Positions 1 through 5,994 of a stretch of DNA of 6,370 bases are shown here, one piece after another; the stretch's first letter is position 1; every line of letters begins with the position of its first letter. Origin of the DNA: an uncultured Rhodocyclaceae bacterium (lineage in GTDB: Bacteria > Pseudomonadota > Gammaproteobacteria > Burkholderiales > Rhodocyclaceae); NCBI GenBank assembly GCA_903930805.1, contig CAIYZZ010000479.1, positions 1 through 6,370 on the forward strand, in the 5' to 3' direction. Made by a program: the position numbers and the translations under genes. Below the pieces are notes generated by a model. The model saw only the letters and a program-made list of their open reading frames with translations, was not told where the DNA came from and did no database searches.

Positions 1-38
1 CGGTCGCGCGTGCAGTTCGAATCCTGTCCCGGTCGCCA
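1..38 (+). tRNA. 3' end of a tRNA gene or tRNA-like remnant (5' part outside window)
   Basis: The stretch carries a T-loop core (GTTCGAATCC, 14-23) followed by an acceptor-like 3' strand and an encoded CCA (CCCGGTCGCCA, about 28-38), which is the usual layout of a bacterial tRNA 3' end. The 5' half, including the anticodon, lies outside the window, so the isotype cannot be told. The T-arm is odd: with a normal 7-nt loop the five stem positions do not pair. A four-pair stem (GCAG with CTGT, including one G-T wobble) forms only if the loop is 8 nt, as if one G had been lost from a standard CAGG/CCTG arm. It may therefore be a real but unusual tRNA, a decayed copy, or an attachment-site remnant. 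Confidence 0.4.
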
Positions 39-281
39 GTGTCATCTGCTTCATCATTCCTGCCCTTGTGTGAATACCTCGCTGTCTGACTCCATGACAA
101 TGAAATCGTTCACTCCAGTCGATACTTATTCAGCGTTTCCCTAATGCCGATGCCGGAGGGTTGGTTTTGATTTTCCCGGATTTTATACATGGCGGTTTGT
201 GGATTTGTTCTGGCGCTGTGTTTGGTTACGCGCTGGCATGGTAATCGCTTGGTGGATACGGACATTTCTCTGGAGATCACC
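39..281. other. Non-coding leader region upstream of the first operon
   Basis: No convincing gene is seen between the tRNA-like end and the first ATG with a ribosome binding site at 282. An in-frame ATG at 189 would extend the downstream protein by 31 residues, but it has no Shine-Dalgarno sequence. A 16-codon frame from 94 to 144 also lacks one. The stretch from about 160 to 190 is richer in A and T than its surroundings and may hold the promoter. No clear tRNA terminator hairpin was found after position 38. Confidence 0.4.
161..189 (+). promoter_or_regulatory. Weak candidate sigma-70-type promoter for the three-gene operon
   Basis: A TTGGTT box (161-166) and a TATACA box (184-189) are separated by 17 bp in a T-rich stretch. 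The first matches the -35 consensus at only three positions and the second matches the -10 consensus at four, so this is a plausible but weak call. Transcription would start near 195-197 and give a leader of about 85 nt before the ATG at 282. Confidence 0.22.
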
Positions 282-698
282 ATGCCTACCTTGCCGAGCG
301 GACGCCGGATTGAATTTTCCCTGGATCGTTTTCACATCCTTCTGGAGCGGATGGGGCGCCATTGGGCTTGCTCGATCGCCAACAACTTGAACGACCCCGA
401 TGATCTGCTGTGCGTCCTTGATGCCGTGCACTTCAGCCTGAAGGATGGCGCGCCGTACTTTGCCGGTTATGTGGCAACGGACTGGCTGACGTATGCGGCA
501 GATTGGAACACCTCAGACCGGCAAGCTTTGCAGGCATGGTTTGCCTCACCGGAAGCGCGGGGTACGCGTGCCGAAGCGATCGACTACATCAAGGGGCTTT
601 TGCTGGATCATCCTCTCGGCCTTGTTTCTTATCCCTACATGGTGCAGGACAGGTTCCCTCCGGTTGGCATGATGGAATACTCCAGGCGGCTGCAATAA
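282..698 (+). CDS. Hypothetical 138-residue protein, first gene of the ligase/aminotransferase operon
   Basis: I do not recognise this protein or any catalytic motif in it. The start at 282 is chosen because GGAG (272-275) sits six bases upstream. The same frame is open back to an ATG at 189, but that start has no ribosome binding site. The 138-residue product appears soluble: there is no signal peptide or clear membrane segment, it has four Trp (28, 68, 75, 86), and acidic and aromatic residues are spread throughout. The middle (about 38-70) reads as mixed helix and strand. The C-terminus (about 95-138) is helical and then rich in Pro, Tyr and Met, ending SRRLQ. It lies 3 nt upstream of the ATP-grasp gene, so it is almost certainly co-transcribed. 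It could be a partner, small enzyme or substrate protein. It lacks the Cys pairs and acidic C-terminus of the LysW-type amino-group carriers that work with some ATP-grasp ligases. Confidence 0.7.
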   Translation: MPTLPSGRRIEFSLDRFHILLERMGRHWACSIANNLNDPDDLLCVLDAVHFSLKDGAPYFAGYVATDWLTYAADWNTSDRQALQAWFASPEARGTRAEAIDYIKGLLLDHPLGLVSYPYMVQDRFPPVGMMEYSRRLQ

Positions 699-701
699 GG
701 A

Positions 702-1919
702 ATGGTTCTGGCTGAGATGATAAATTCCCCAGAGACGACGTTCCTAGGGTTGGCGCCTTTTTTGCGCATGAGCATTGCCGGCACGGATATTCTGCCCATC
801 GGGCAGGAAATGCTGGCGCATGCACAGCAATTACCAAACGAACCCAATCTGTGGATGAATTTATCAACGGTGATATTGTGCCTTGGGCAGCGCGAACTCG
901 GCCTGGCGATTCAGGCGCAGGCGCTGGCGATGAAACGGGTTTATCACTTGGCAGCGTTACGGCAGCCTGCAAAGTTGCGTTTGCTGATGTTGATGGTGCC
1001 GGGTGATCTGTCGGCCAATACGCCACTGGATTGTTTGCTGGAGGACAGCGATATCGATCTGGATTTCTACTTTGTTTCACCCGATACGCCACTGGCTGTG
1101 CCCATTCCGGAACATGACGCCGTGATCGTGGGCATCAGCGCCGCCGACGACAGCTGCGCTGCGCTGGCCGCGCTGGAAGCGGCGCTTGCCAATTGGCCGA
1201 AGCCGATTATCAATGCTCCCCAGCATGTCCCGACGACGGAACGTAATACGGCCAGCCAGCTCCTGCAAAATGTGCCGGGTTTGCTCATCCCGCCGACCCT
1301 GCGTGCATCCCGCGAGACATTGCAGGCGATTGCGACGGGCAAAGCCAGCCTTGCGGAGATGTTTGCGGGCTGCGATTTTCCGATCATCTTGCGTCCCGAA
1401 GGTTCGCATGGCGGGCGAGGCCTGGAGAAAGTTGACTGTGCTGGGGATGTTTCCGGCTATCTGTCCAGAGTGGAGGGAGCCGAGTTCTTTCTGGCCCCAT
1501 TCATCGATTACAGCAATGACGATGGGTTGTTCAGGAAATATCGCATCGCGCTAATCGATGGCGTGCCTTATGCTTGCCACATGGCGGTGTCGTCTCACTG
1601 GATGGTTCATTATGTGAATGCGGACATGTACGAGGATGCGCAGAAGCGGGAGGAAGAGGCCAGCTTCATGACGCATTTCGATGATTTTGTCCGGCACCAC
1701 GGCGCGGCGCTGTATGCTATTGCTCAGCGCACAGGGCTCGACTATGTCGCGGTAGACTGTGCGGTGACTCAGGATGGTCAACTCCTGGTGTTCGAGATCG
1801 ACCACGCCATGGTCGTGCATGCGATGGACCCCGTGGAACTGTTTCCCTACAAGCAGATGCATATGCAAAAGGTTCAGGACGCTTTTCGGGATTTTCTGCT
1901 ACGCCGTACTGACCTATGA
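702..1919 (+). CDS. TPR-like/ATP-grasp ligase family protein, substrate unknown
   Basis: ATP-grasp enzymes activate a carboxylate as acyl-phosphate and join it to an amine or thiol. In this 405-residue protein, residues 48-78 resemble one TPR unit (Trp51, Leu54, Gly62, Ala74), with a related helical pair before it at 15-45. Residues about 120-200 look like the pre-ATP-grasp domain. The ATP-grasp core follows: Gly-rich phosphate loop RPEGSHGGRG (231-240), the strand FRKYRIALIDG (277-287), and the metal-site region with Asp352 and FEIDH (364-368). The usual Glu-x-Asn metal motif is Glu365-x-Asp367 here. No signal peptide or membrane segment is seen, so it is probably cytoplasmic. The start is uncertain: ATG 702 lies directly against AAGGA (697-701), which is too close, while ATG 717 is 15 nt away from it. 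The gene ends in an ATGA overlap with the SerC-like gene. RimK- or glutathione-synthase-like chemistry is possible, but the substrate cannot be read from sequence. Confidence 0.78.
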   Translation: MVLAEMINSPETTFLGLAPFLRMSIAGTDILPIGQEMLAHAQQLPNEPNLWMNLSTVILCLGQRELGLAIQAQALAMKRVYHLAALRQPAKLRLLMLMVPGDLSANTPLDCLLEDSDIDLDFYFVSPDTPLAVPIPEHDAVIVGISAADDSCAALAALEAALANWPKPIINAPQHVPTTERNTASQLLQNVPGLLIPPTLRASRETLQAIATGKASLAEMFAGCDFPIILRPEGSHGGRGLEKVDCAGDVSGYLSRVEGAEFFLAPFIDYSNDDGLFRKYRIALIDGVPYACHMAVSSHWMVHYVNADMYEDAQKREEEASFMTHFDDFVRHHGAALYAIAQRTGLDYVAVDCAVTQDGQLLVFEIDHAMVVHAMDPVELFPYKQMHMQKVQDAFRDFLLRRTDL

Positions 1920-3016
1920 AGCCGCATAATCGCCTGAACTTTTCCGGTGGCCCGGGCGCTTTGCCCGAGAGCGTATTGCTGCAGGTGCAGGAAGCCATCG
2001 GTGCGGTGCCCGAAGTCGGTTTGTCGATATTGGGCATCAGTCACCGATCCGACTGGTTTGCGGCTGTTATGAGTGAAAGCGAATCCAATATTCGCAAGCT
2101 ACTGGGGTTATCCGAGAATTACCACGTCCTGTTGTTGCAGGGTGGCGCCACGCAACAATTTTCGATGGTGCCGATGACACTGCTGCGCGGCAAGACACAT
2201 GCGGCGGAATATTTGCATACCGGCTATTGGAGCGGCAAGTCACTGCCGGAAGCTCTGCGCCAGGGGCCGATGCGCGTTGTCTGGAGTGGCGAGGCTGAAG
2301 GATTCCGGCGACTCCCTACGGATAAAGAACTTTCCTTTGCGCCGGAGGCACCCTACCTCCACTATGTGTCGAATGAAACAGTCGAGGGGCTGCAGTTTCA
2401 TCGTGTGCTTGGCCGCGACGATGTGCCACGCGTCTGCGACATGTCCTCTGACTTTCTGTCCAAGCCCTGCGAGGCGGAGCGGTTTTCCCTGATCTACGCC
2501 CATGCCCAAAAAAACATCGGACCGGCCGGTGTCACCGTGGTGCTGGTGCGCGATGAATTGCTCAAGGATGCCCCGACCGACCTGCCGGGCTTCCTCGATT
2601 ATCGCAGCCATGCCCAAGCGCATTCCAACTTCAATACCCCGCCGGTTTTTGCCATCTACGTTGTCTTGCTGGTGACGCGCTGGTTGATGCAAGAAATTGG
2701 CGGCGTTGACCGTATGGCAAAGATCAACCGGCGCAAGGCCGAGCTGTTGTATGGGTTGGTGGATGGCAGCGATGGTTTCTATCGAGGTCGGGCGGAACCG
2801 CAAGACCGCTCCTTGATGAACGTATCATTCAATCTGCCAACCTCGGAGATGGAGGCGCGTTTTCTTGCCGAAGCGCTGGCCGCCGGATTTTCTGGCCTTG
2901 CCGGCCATCGTGCCATCGGCGGCATGCGCGCTTCCATTTACAACGCAATGACGCTTTCAGCAGTTGAAGAACTGGCTGGCTTTATGCTGGATTTCCAGAA
3001 AAGACAGTTCCAGTAG
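1916..3016 (+). CDS. serC: Phosphoserine aminotransferase family protein (SerC-like)
   Basis: SerC is a PLP enzyme that transfers the amino group of glutamate to 3-phosphohydroxypyruvate, giving O-phosphoserine for serine synthesis. It also acts on the matching intermediate of pyridoxine synthesis. The 366-residue length fits the family (362 in E. coli), and family motifs are present in order: NFSGGPGALPESVL (8-21), GISHRS (40-45), LLLQGGATQQFSMVP (72-86), YVSNETVEG (150-158), CDMSSDFLS (174-182), AQKNIGPAG (197-205) with the predicted PLP lysine Lys199, NTPPVFAIY (240-248) and GHRAIGGMRASIYNAM (330-345). Arg44, Trp105, Thr155, Asp175, Arg332 and Arg338 occupy the expected cofactor or substrate positions, so the enzyme looks intact. 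The start overlaps the upstream stop as ATGA with no clear Shine-Dalgarno, pointing to translational coupling. The location beside an ATP-grasp gene rather than serine or aromatic genes raises the chance of a dedicated paralogue. The symbol denotes the family. Confidence 0.93.
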   Translation: MKPHNRLNFSGGPGALPESVLLQVQEAIGAVPEVGLSILGISHRSDWFAAVMSESESNIRKLLGLSENYHVLLLQGGATQQFSMVPMTLLRGKTHAAEYLHTGYWSGKSLPEALRQGPMRVVWSGEAEGFRRLPTDKELSFAPEAPYLHYVSNETVEGLQFHRVLGRDDVPRVCDMSSDFLSKPCEAERFSLIYAHAQKNIGPAGVTVVLVRDELLKDAPTDLPGFLDYRSHAQAHSNFNTPPVFAIYVVLLVTRWLMQEIGGVDRMAKINRRKAELLYGLVDGSDGFYRGRAEPQDRSLMNVSFNLPTSEMEARFLAEALAAGFSGLAGHRAIGGMRASIYNAMTLSAVEELAGFMLDFQKRQFQ

Positions 3017-3161
3017 TGTAAAGATGGCGAGCCAGAACACTTAAAAGTCGGCGCTGGTGGGACGGCGTTATTCGGCTCAAGTATCTCCCGGTCCAGACCT
3101 GCGATTCTGCCGTTGTTAGCCCAAGCGAGCATAATGGCCGCACAACTTGGAGGGAGCGGGA
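3017..3161. other. Intergenic region between the two operons
   Basis: These 145 bp separate the SerC-like gene from the signalling operon. I see no GC-rich hairpin followed by a T run, so there is no clear intrinsic terminator. A CATAAT box at 3130-3135 matches the -10 consensus at five of six positions, but no good -35 box sits 16-18 bp upstream: TTGTTA at 3113-3118 is only 11 bp away. A promoter for the kinase operon here is plausible but unproven, and read-through from the upstream operon cannot be excluded. Confidence 0.3.
3149..3153 (+). promoter_or_regulatory. Strong Shine-Dalgarno (GGAGG) before the 14-codon ORF
   Basis: GGAGG lies eight bases before the ATG at 3162. It is a better match and spacing than the AAGG (3192-3195) that precedes the kinase ATG at 3203. 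Ribosomes entering here would translate the short ORF first. Confidence 0.5.
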
Positions 3162-3206
3162 ATGAACAGTCGCCGCAGGTTAGTGGTTGCTAAGGTCATC
3201 GAATGA
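3162..3206 (+). CDS. Possible 14-residue leader peptide overlapping the histidine kinase start
   Basis: A short frame encodes MNSRRRLVVAKVIE. It has a strong ribosome binding site and its TGA stop (3204-3206) overlaps the kinase ATG (3203-3205) as ATGA. This is the geometry expected for translational coupling, in which ribosomes ending the short ORF reinitiate on the kinase. Three Arg codons in a row (cgc cgc agg) are notable, but no attenuator hairpins are obvious. It may also be a chance frame behind a ribosome binding site that in fact serves the kinase loosely. An N-terminal kinase extension lost through a frameshift is less likely, because the kinase start reads like a natural N-terminus with a membrane segment right after it. 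Confidence 0.4.
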   Translation: MNSRRRLVVAKVIE

Positions 3207-5581
3207 CCCTGCGCTGGCGTCTGTTTCCGAAATACGCGACGCTGATCATTGCCCTGGTCGGCGGCATGCTCGCAGCGAGTGGTGGCGTCAGCCTGTATTT
3301 TTCCTATCAGGAGATTCAGGAGCACTTGGTGGCGCTACAGCGGGAGAAAGCGCAGGCCACAGCCGCGCAGATCGAGCAGTACATTCGCGACATCGAGCAC
3401 CAAGTCGGCTGGACGGCGCTGCCGCAGGTCGATGCGGGTGGCAGCCCGCTCGACCAGCGCCGCTTCGAATACTTGAAACTTCTGCGTCAGGTGCCGGCAA
3501 TCACCGAAGTGGCATGGATCGACGCGGAAGGACGCGGGCGGCTCAAAGTCTCGCGTTTGGCGATGGATGTGAGCGGTGCGGATACCGATCAGTCGCAGGA
3601 TCCTCGGTTTCTCGAGGCCAAATCCGGCAAGACTTGGTTCAGCCCGGTGTACTTCCGCAAGGAGACCGAGCCTTACATGACGATTTCTCGTCCCGCCGGT
3701 AGCGGTGGTGTCACCACCGCCGAGGTAAACCTCAAGTTTGTCTGGGACGTGGTGTCGCGCATAAAAATCGGACAGGCCGGACTCGCGTTCGTGGTCAACT
3801 CTGCGGGCACGCTGATCGCGCACCCGGATATCAGCCTGGTGCTGCAGAAAACCGATATGTCCATGCTCCCCCAGGTTGCGGTACTTGCCGCCGCCGCGGA
3901 CGCTGAGGAGGACAGCGCCCCGCCAGCCGTCGCCCGCGATCTGAAAGGTGTCGATGTCCTCACCGCTCACGCCCGCATCCAGACACTCAACTGGACCGTG
4001 TTTGTCGAACTGCCGCTGGCCGAGGCGCTTAAGCCGGTCTACGCGTCGCTCCAGCGCTTGGGTATGCTGCTGTTCGCGGGTCTGGTGGTGTCGATACTGG
4101 CGAGCTTCTTCCTGGCCCGCCTCATGGTCCGGCCGATCCGCGCGCTGCAGGAAGGCGCGCAAAGAATCGGCGAGGGGGAGCTCGACCAGCAGATTGATAT
4201 TGGCAGCGGCGATGAGCTTGAATCGCTCGCCGGGCAGTTCAATCAGATGGCGGCTCGGCTCAAGGAAAGCTATGCTGGACTTGAACGCAAGGTTGAAAAT
4301 CGCACTCACGATCTGACCGAAGCGTTGGAGCAACAGACCGCGACGAGCGAGATCCTGCGCGTGATCTCGAGTTCGCCATCAGATGTCCAGCCGGTCTTCG
4401 ATATCATTGCGGAGTCGGCCGTCCGACTCTGCCGCGCCCAGTTCTGCGCCGTCTTGCGGCTTGACGGAGATCTGCTCCACCTCGTCGCCCACCGGGGGTT
4501 GTCCGGTGCGGGCCTCGAGGCTTATCGTCGTGTGTTTCCTACGCCGGTTTCGAGCGGCACTGTGGCCGGTCGCTCGCTGCTCGACCGTGCCGTCGTTCAG
4601 ATCTCGGATGTGTACGCCGACCCGGACTATGCGCATAAATCAGTCGGGCTCGCGACCCCGTTTCAAGCGATCTTCGGTGTACCGCTACTGCGCGAAGGGC
4701 AGCCGCTTGGCTCTATCGCAGTCTCTCGTACCGAACCCGGCCCACTTTCCGAAAGAGAGGTTGAGGTGCTCAAAACCTTCGCCGACCAAGCGGTCATCGC
4801 CATCGAGAATGTTCGCCTGTTCAACGAAATACAGGAAAAAAATCTCCAATTGGAACTCGCCAATCGCCACAAGTCTGAATTCCTTTCCAACATGTCGCAC
4901 GAACTGAGAACCCCTTTGAATGCCATCATCGGCTTTTCTGAGGTGCTGCTGGAACGTATGTTCGGCGAGATGAACGAGAAGCAGGAGGACTATCTGAAGG
5001 ACATCCACTCCTCTGGCCAACATCTGTTGTCGCTGATCAACGATATCCTCGACCTCGCCAAAGTCGAGGCGGGACGCATGGAGCTGAATCTTGCCACCTT
5101 TCATCTGCCCTCCGCCATCGATAATGCGCTCACTTTGATTCGCGAGCGTGCCATGCGCCACCGTATCGCTCTCGCGGTCGAGATTGATCCGCAACTGGGC
5201 GAACTGAATGCGGATGAGCGTAAGCTCAAGCAGATCCTGCTCAACCTACTGTCGAACGCGGTGAAATTCACGCCTGAGGGCGGCCGAATAATGGTCGGTG
5301 CACGTCTTGCAGGGAACATGGTCGAGATCACTGTAAGTGACACTGGCATCGGCATCGCGCCTGAAGACCATGCAGCGGTGTTCGAAGAATTCAAACAGGT
5401 TGGCACAGACTACACGCGCAAGGCCGAGGGCACCGGATTGGGCCTGGCACTGACGCGCAAGCTGGTGAAATTGCACGGCGGCGAGATGCGCCTGGAAAGC
5501 GAGCCCGGCAAAGGCTCGACATTCGCGTTCACTCTTCCATTGAACACCGCAGCGCCAAGTTCGCCCGCAACTTTCGCCTGA
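3203..5581 (+). CDS. Membrane sensor histidine kinase (Cache-HAMP-GAF-HisKA-HATPase_c)
   Basis: This 792-residue kinase senses a signal, autophosphorylates on His and passes the phosphate to a receiver. A first membrane helix lies at about 11-34. A periplasmic region of about 35-283 carries double-Cache-type features (WFSPVYF at 145-151, LAFVVNSAGTLIAHPD at 194-209). The second membrane helix is at about 286-307, followed by HAMP (about 308-355), a coiled coil (about 355-385), GAF (about 395-540) and a second coiled coil (about 538-558). In HisKA, FLSNMSHELRTPLN (560-573) contains the phospho-accepting His566. The ATPase domain has an N-box (Asn681, Asn685), G1 (DTGIGI, 713-718), F-box (727-730), G2 (EGTGLGLAL, 742-750) and G3 (GKGSTF, 769-774), so it looks active. 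It has no receiver of its own, and two receiver genes follow directly. AAGG (3192-3195) precedes the ATG by seven bases. The ligand cannot be inferred. Confidence 0.93.
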   Translation: MTLRWRLFPKYATLIIALVGGMLAASGGVSLYFSYQEIQEHLVALQREKAQATAAQIEQYIRDIEHQVGWTALPQVDAGGSPLDQRRFEYLKLLRQVPAITEVAWIDAEGRGRLKVSRLAMDVSGADTDQSQDPRFLEAKSGKTWFSPVYFRKETEPYMTISRPAGSGGVTTAEVNLKFVWDVVSRIKIGQAGLAFVVNSAGTLIAHPDISLVLQKTDMSMLPQVAVLAAAADAEEDSAPPAVARDLKGVDVLTAHARIQTLNWTVFVELPLAEALKPVYASLQRLGMLLFAGLVVSILASFFLARLMVRPIRALQEGAQRIGEGELDQQIDIGSGDELESLAGQFNQMAARLKESYAGLERKVENRTHDLTEALEQQTATSEILRVISSSPSDVQPVFDIIAESAVRLCRAQFCAVLRLDGDLLHLVAHRGLSGAGLEAYRRVFPTPVSSGTVAGRSLLDRAVVQISDVYADPDYAHKSVGLATPFQAIFGVPLLREGQPLGSIAVSRTEPGPLSEREVEVLKTFADQAVIAIENVRLFNEIQEKNLQLELANRHKSEFLSNMSHELRTPLNAIIGFSEVLLERMFGEMNEKQEDYLKDIHSSGQHLLSLINDILDLAKVEAGRMELNLATFHLPSAIDNALTLIRERAMRHRIALAVEIDPQLGELNADERKLKQILLNLLSNAVKFTPEGGRIMVGARLAGNMVEITVSDTGIGIAPEDHAAVFEEFKQVGTDYTRKAEGTGLGLALTRKLVKLHGGEMRLESEPGKGSTFAFTLPLNTAAPSSPATFA

Positions 5582-5610
5582 ATACGAACGCTATCGAGGG
5601 CACACATGTC

Positions 5611-5994
5611 ATGGCAAACGAGCTCATCCTGATCGTCGAGGACAACGAGAAGAACCGCAAGCTCTTACGCGACGTGCTGCAGTTCAAGGGCTACCGCACC
5701 ATCGAGGCCGAAACCGGAGAAGACGGGGTGATGCTCGCGAAGCAGCACAAGCCTAACCTGATCCTGATGGATTACCAGCTACCAGGTATTGACGGCATCG
5801 AGACGTTTCGTCAAATCCGCGGCGAGACATCCACTGCGCATATTCCCATCGTGGCGGTTACTGCTTCGGCCATGCCCGAGGAGGCGAAGAAAATGATGGA
5901 TGCCGGCTTCGACGGCTTTCAGACCAAGCCGCTCAACGTGAAGCAATTCATGCAAGCCGTGGATGACCTGTTTTCCGCAAAGGCGGCCCAATGA
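5611..5994 (+). CDS. Single-domain response regulator (CheY/DivK-like receiver)
   Basis: This 127-residue protein is a receiver domain only, with no DNA-binding or enzymatic output. The acidic pocket is Glu10-Asp11, the predicted phosphorylation site is Asp54 in LILMDYQLPG, and the conserved Thr84 and Lys106 (TKPL) complete the site, so it should be phosphorylatable. The sequence style (VEDNEKNRKLLRDVL, MDYQLPGIDG) resembles DivK-type receivers. It starts 29 nt after the kinase stop, with GAGGG (5596-5600) ten bases before the ATG, and its stop overlaps the next gene's ATG. It is the likely direct phosphate acceptor of the kinase, acting on a protein partner, as a relay intermediate or as a phosphate sink. 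Which of these applies cannot be told from sequence. Confidence 0.93.
   Translation: MANELILIVEDNEKNRKLLRDVLQFKGYRTIEAETGEDGVMLAKQHKPNLILMDYQLPGIDGIETFRQIRGETSTAHIPIVAVTASAMPEEAKKMMDAGFDGFQTKPLNVKQFMQAVDDLFSAKAAQ

Noticed and set aside
94..144. 16-codon frame in the leader region (begins MTMKSFTP)
   Set aside because: It has no Shine-Dalgarno sequence and no stop/start overlap with a following gene, unlike the short ORF before the kinase.
189..281. 31-residue N-terminal extension of the first operon protein from ATG 189
   Set aside because: There is no ribosome binding site at 189, whereas ATG 282 has GGAG at good spacing; the extension could mimic a membrane segment, but this is not supported.
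282..698. Idea that the small protein is a LysW-type amino-group carrier for the ATP-grasp enzyme
   Set aside because: LysW-like carriers are about 55 residues with zinc-binding Cys pairs and an acidic C-terminal Glu; this protein has none of these features.
2521..2530. Perfect 10-bp palindrome ACCGGCCGGT
   Set aside because: It falls within a conserved coding motif of the SerC-like gene (after AQKN-IG) and such short GC palindromes are common by chance.
2240..2803. Open frame of 187 codons on the - strand
   Set aside because: It lies opposite the conserved SerC-like gene and shows no recognisable motif or ribosome binding site context.
3187..3702. 171-codon + strand frame overlapping the kinase 5' end
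   Set aside because: It is out of frame with the kinase, which has intact sensor and membrane features over the same stretch, and its protein is low-complexity in Arg, Ser and Gly.
3702..3720. Near-perfect 19-bp inverted repeat with 9-bp arms (GCGGTGGTG/CACCACCGC) around one central base
   Set aside because: It lies inside the kinase gene and is explained by the run of Gly-Gly-Val-Thr-Thr codons; there is no T tract or regulatory context.
3335..4333. Long open frame of 332 codons on the - strand
   Set aside because: It is antisense to the well-supported histidine kinase, and its protein is rich in Arg and His with no family motif, as expected of a shadow frame in GC-rich DNA.
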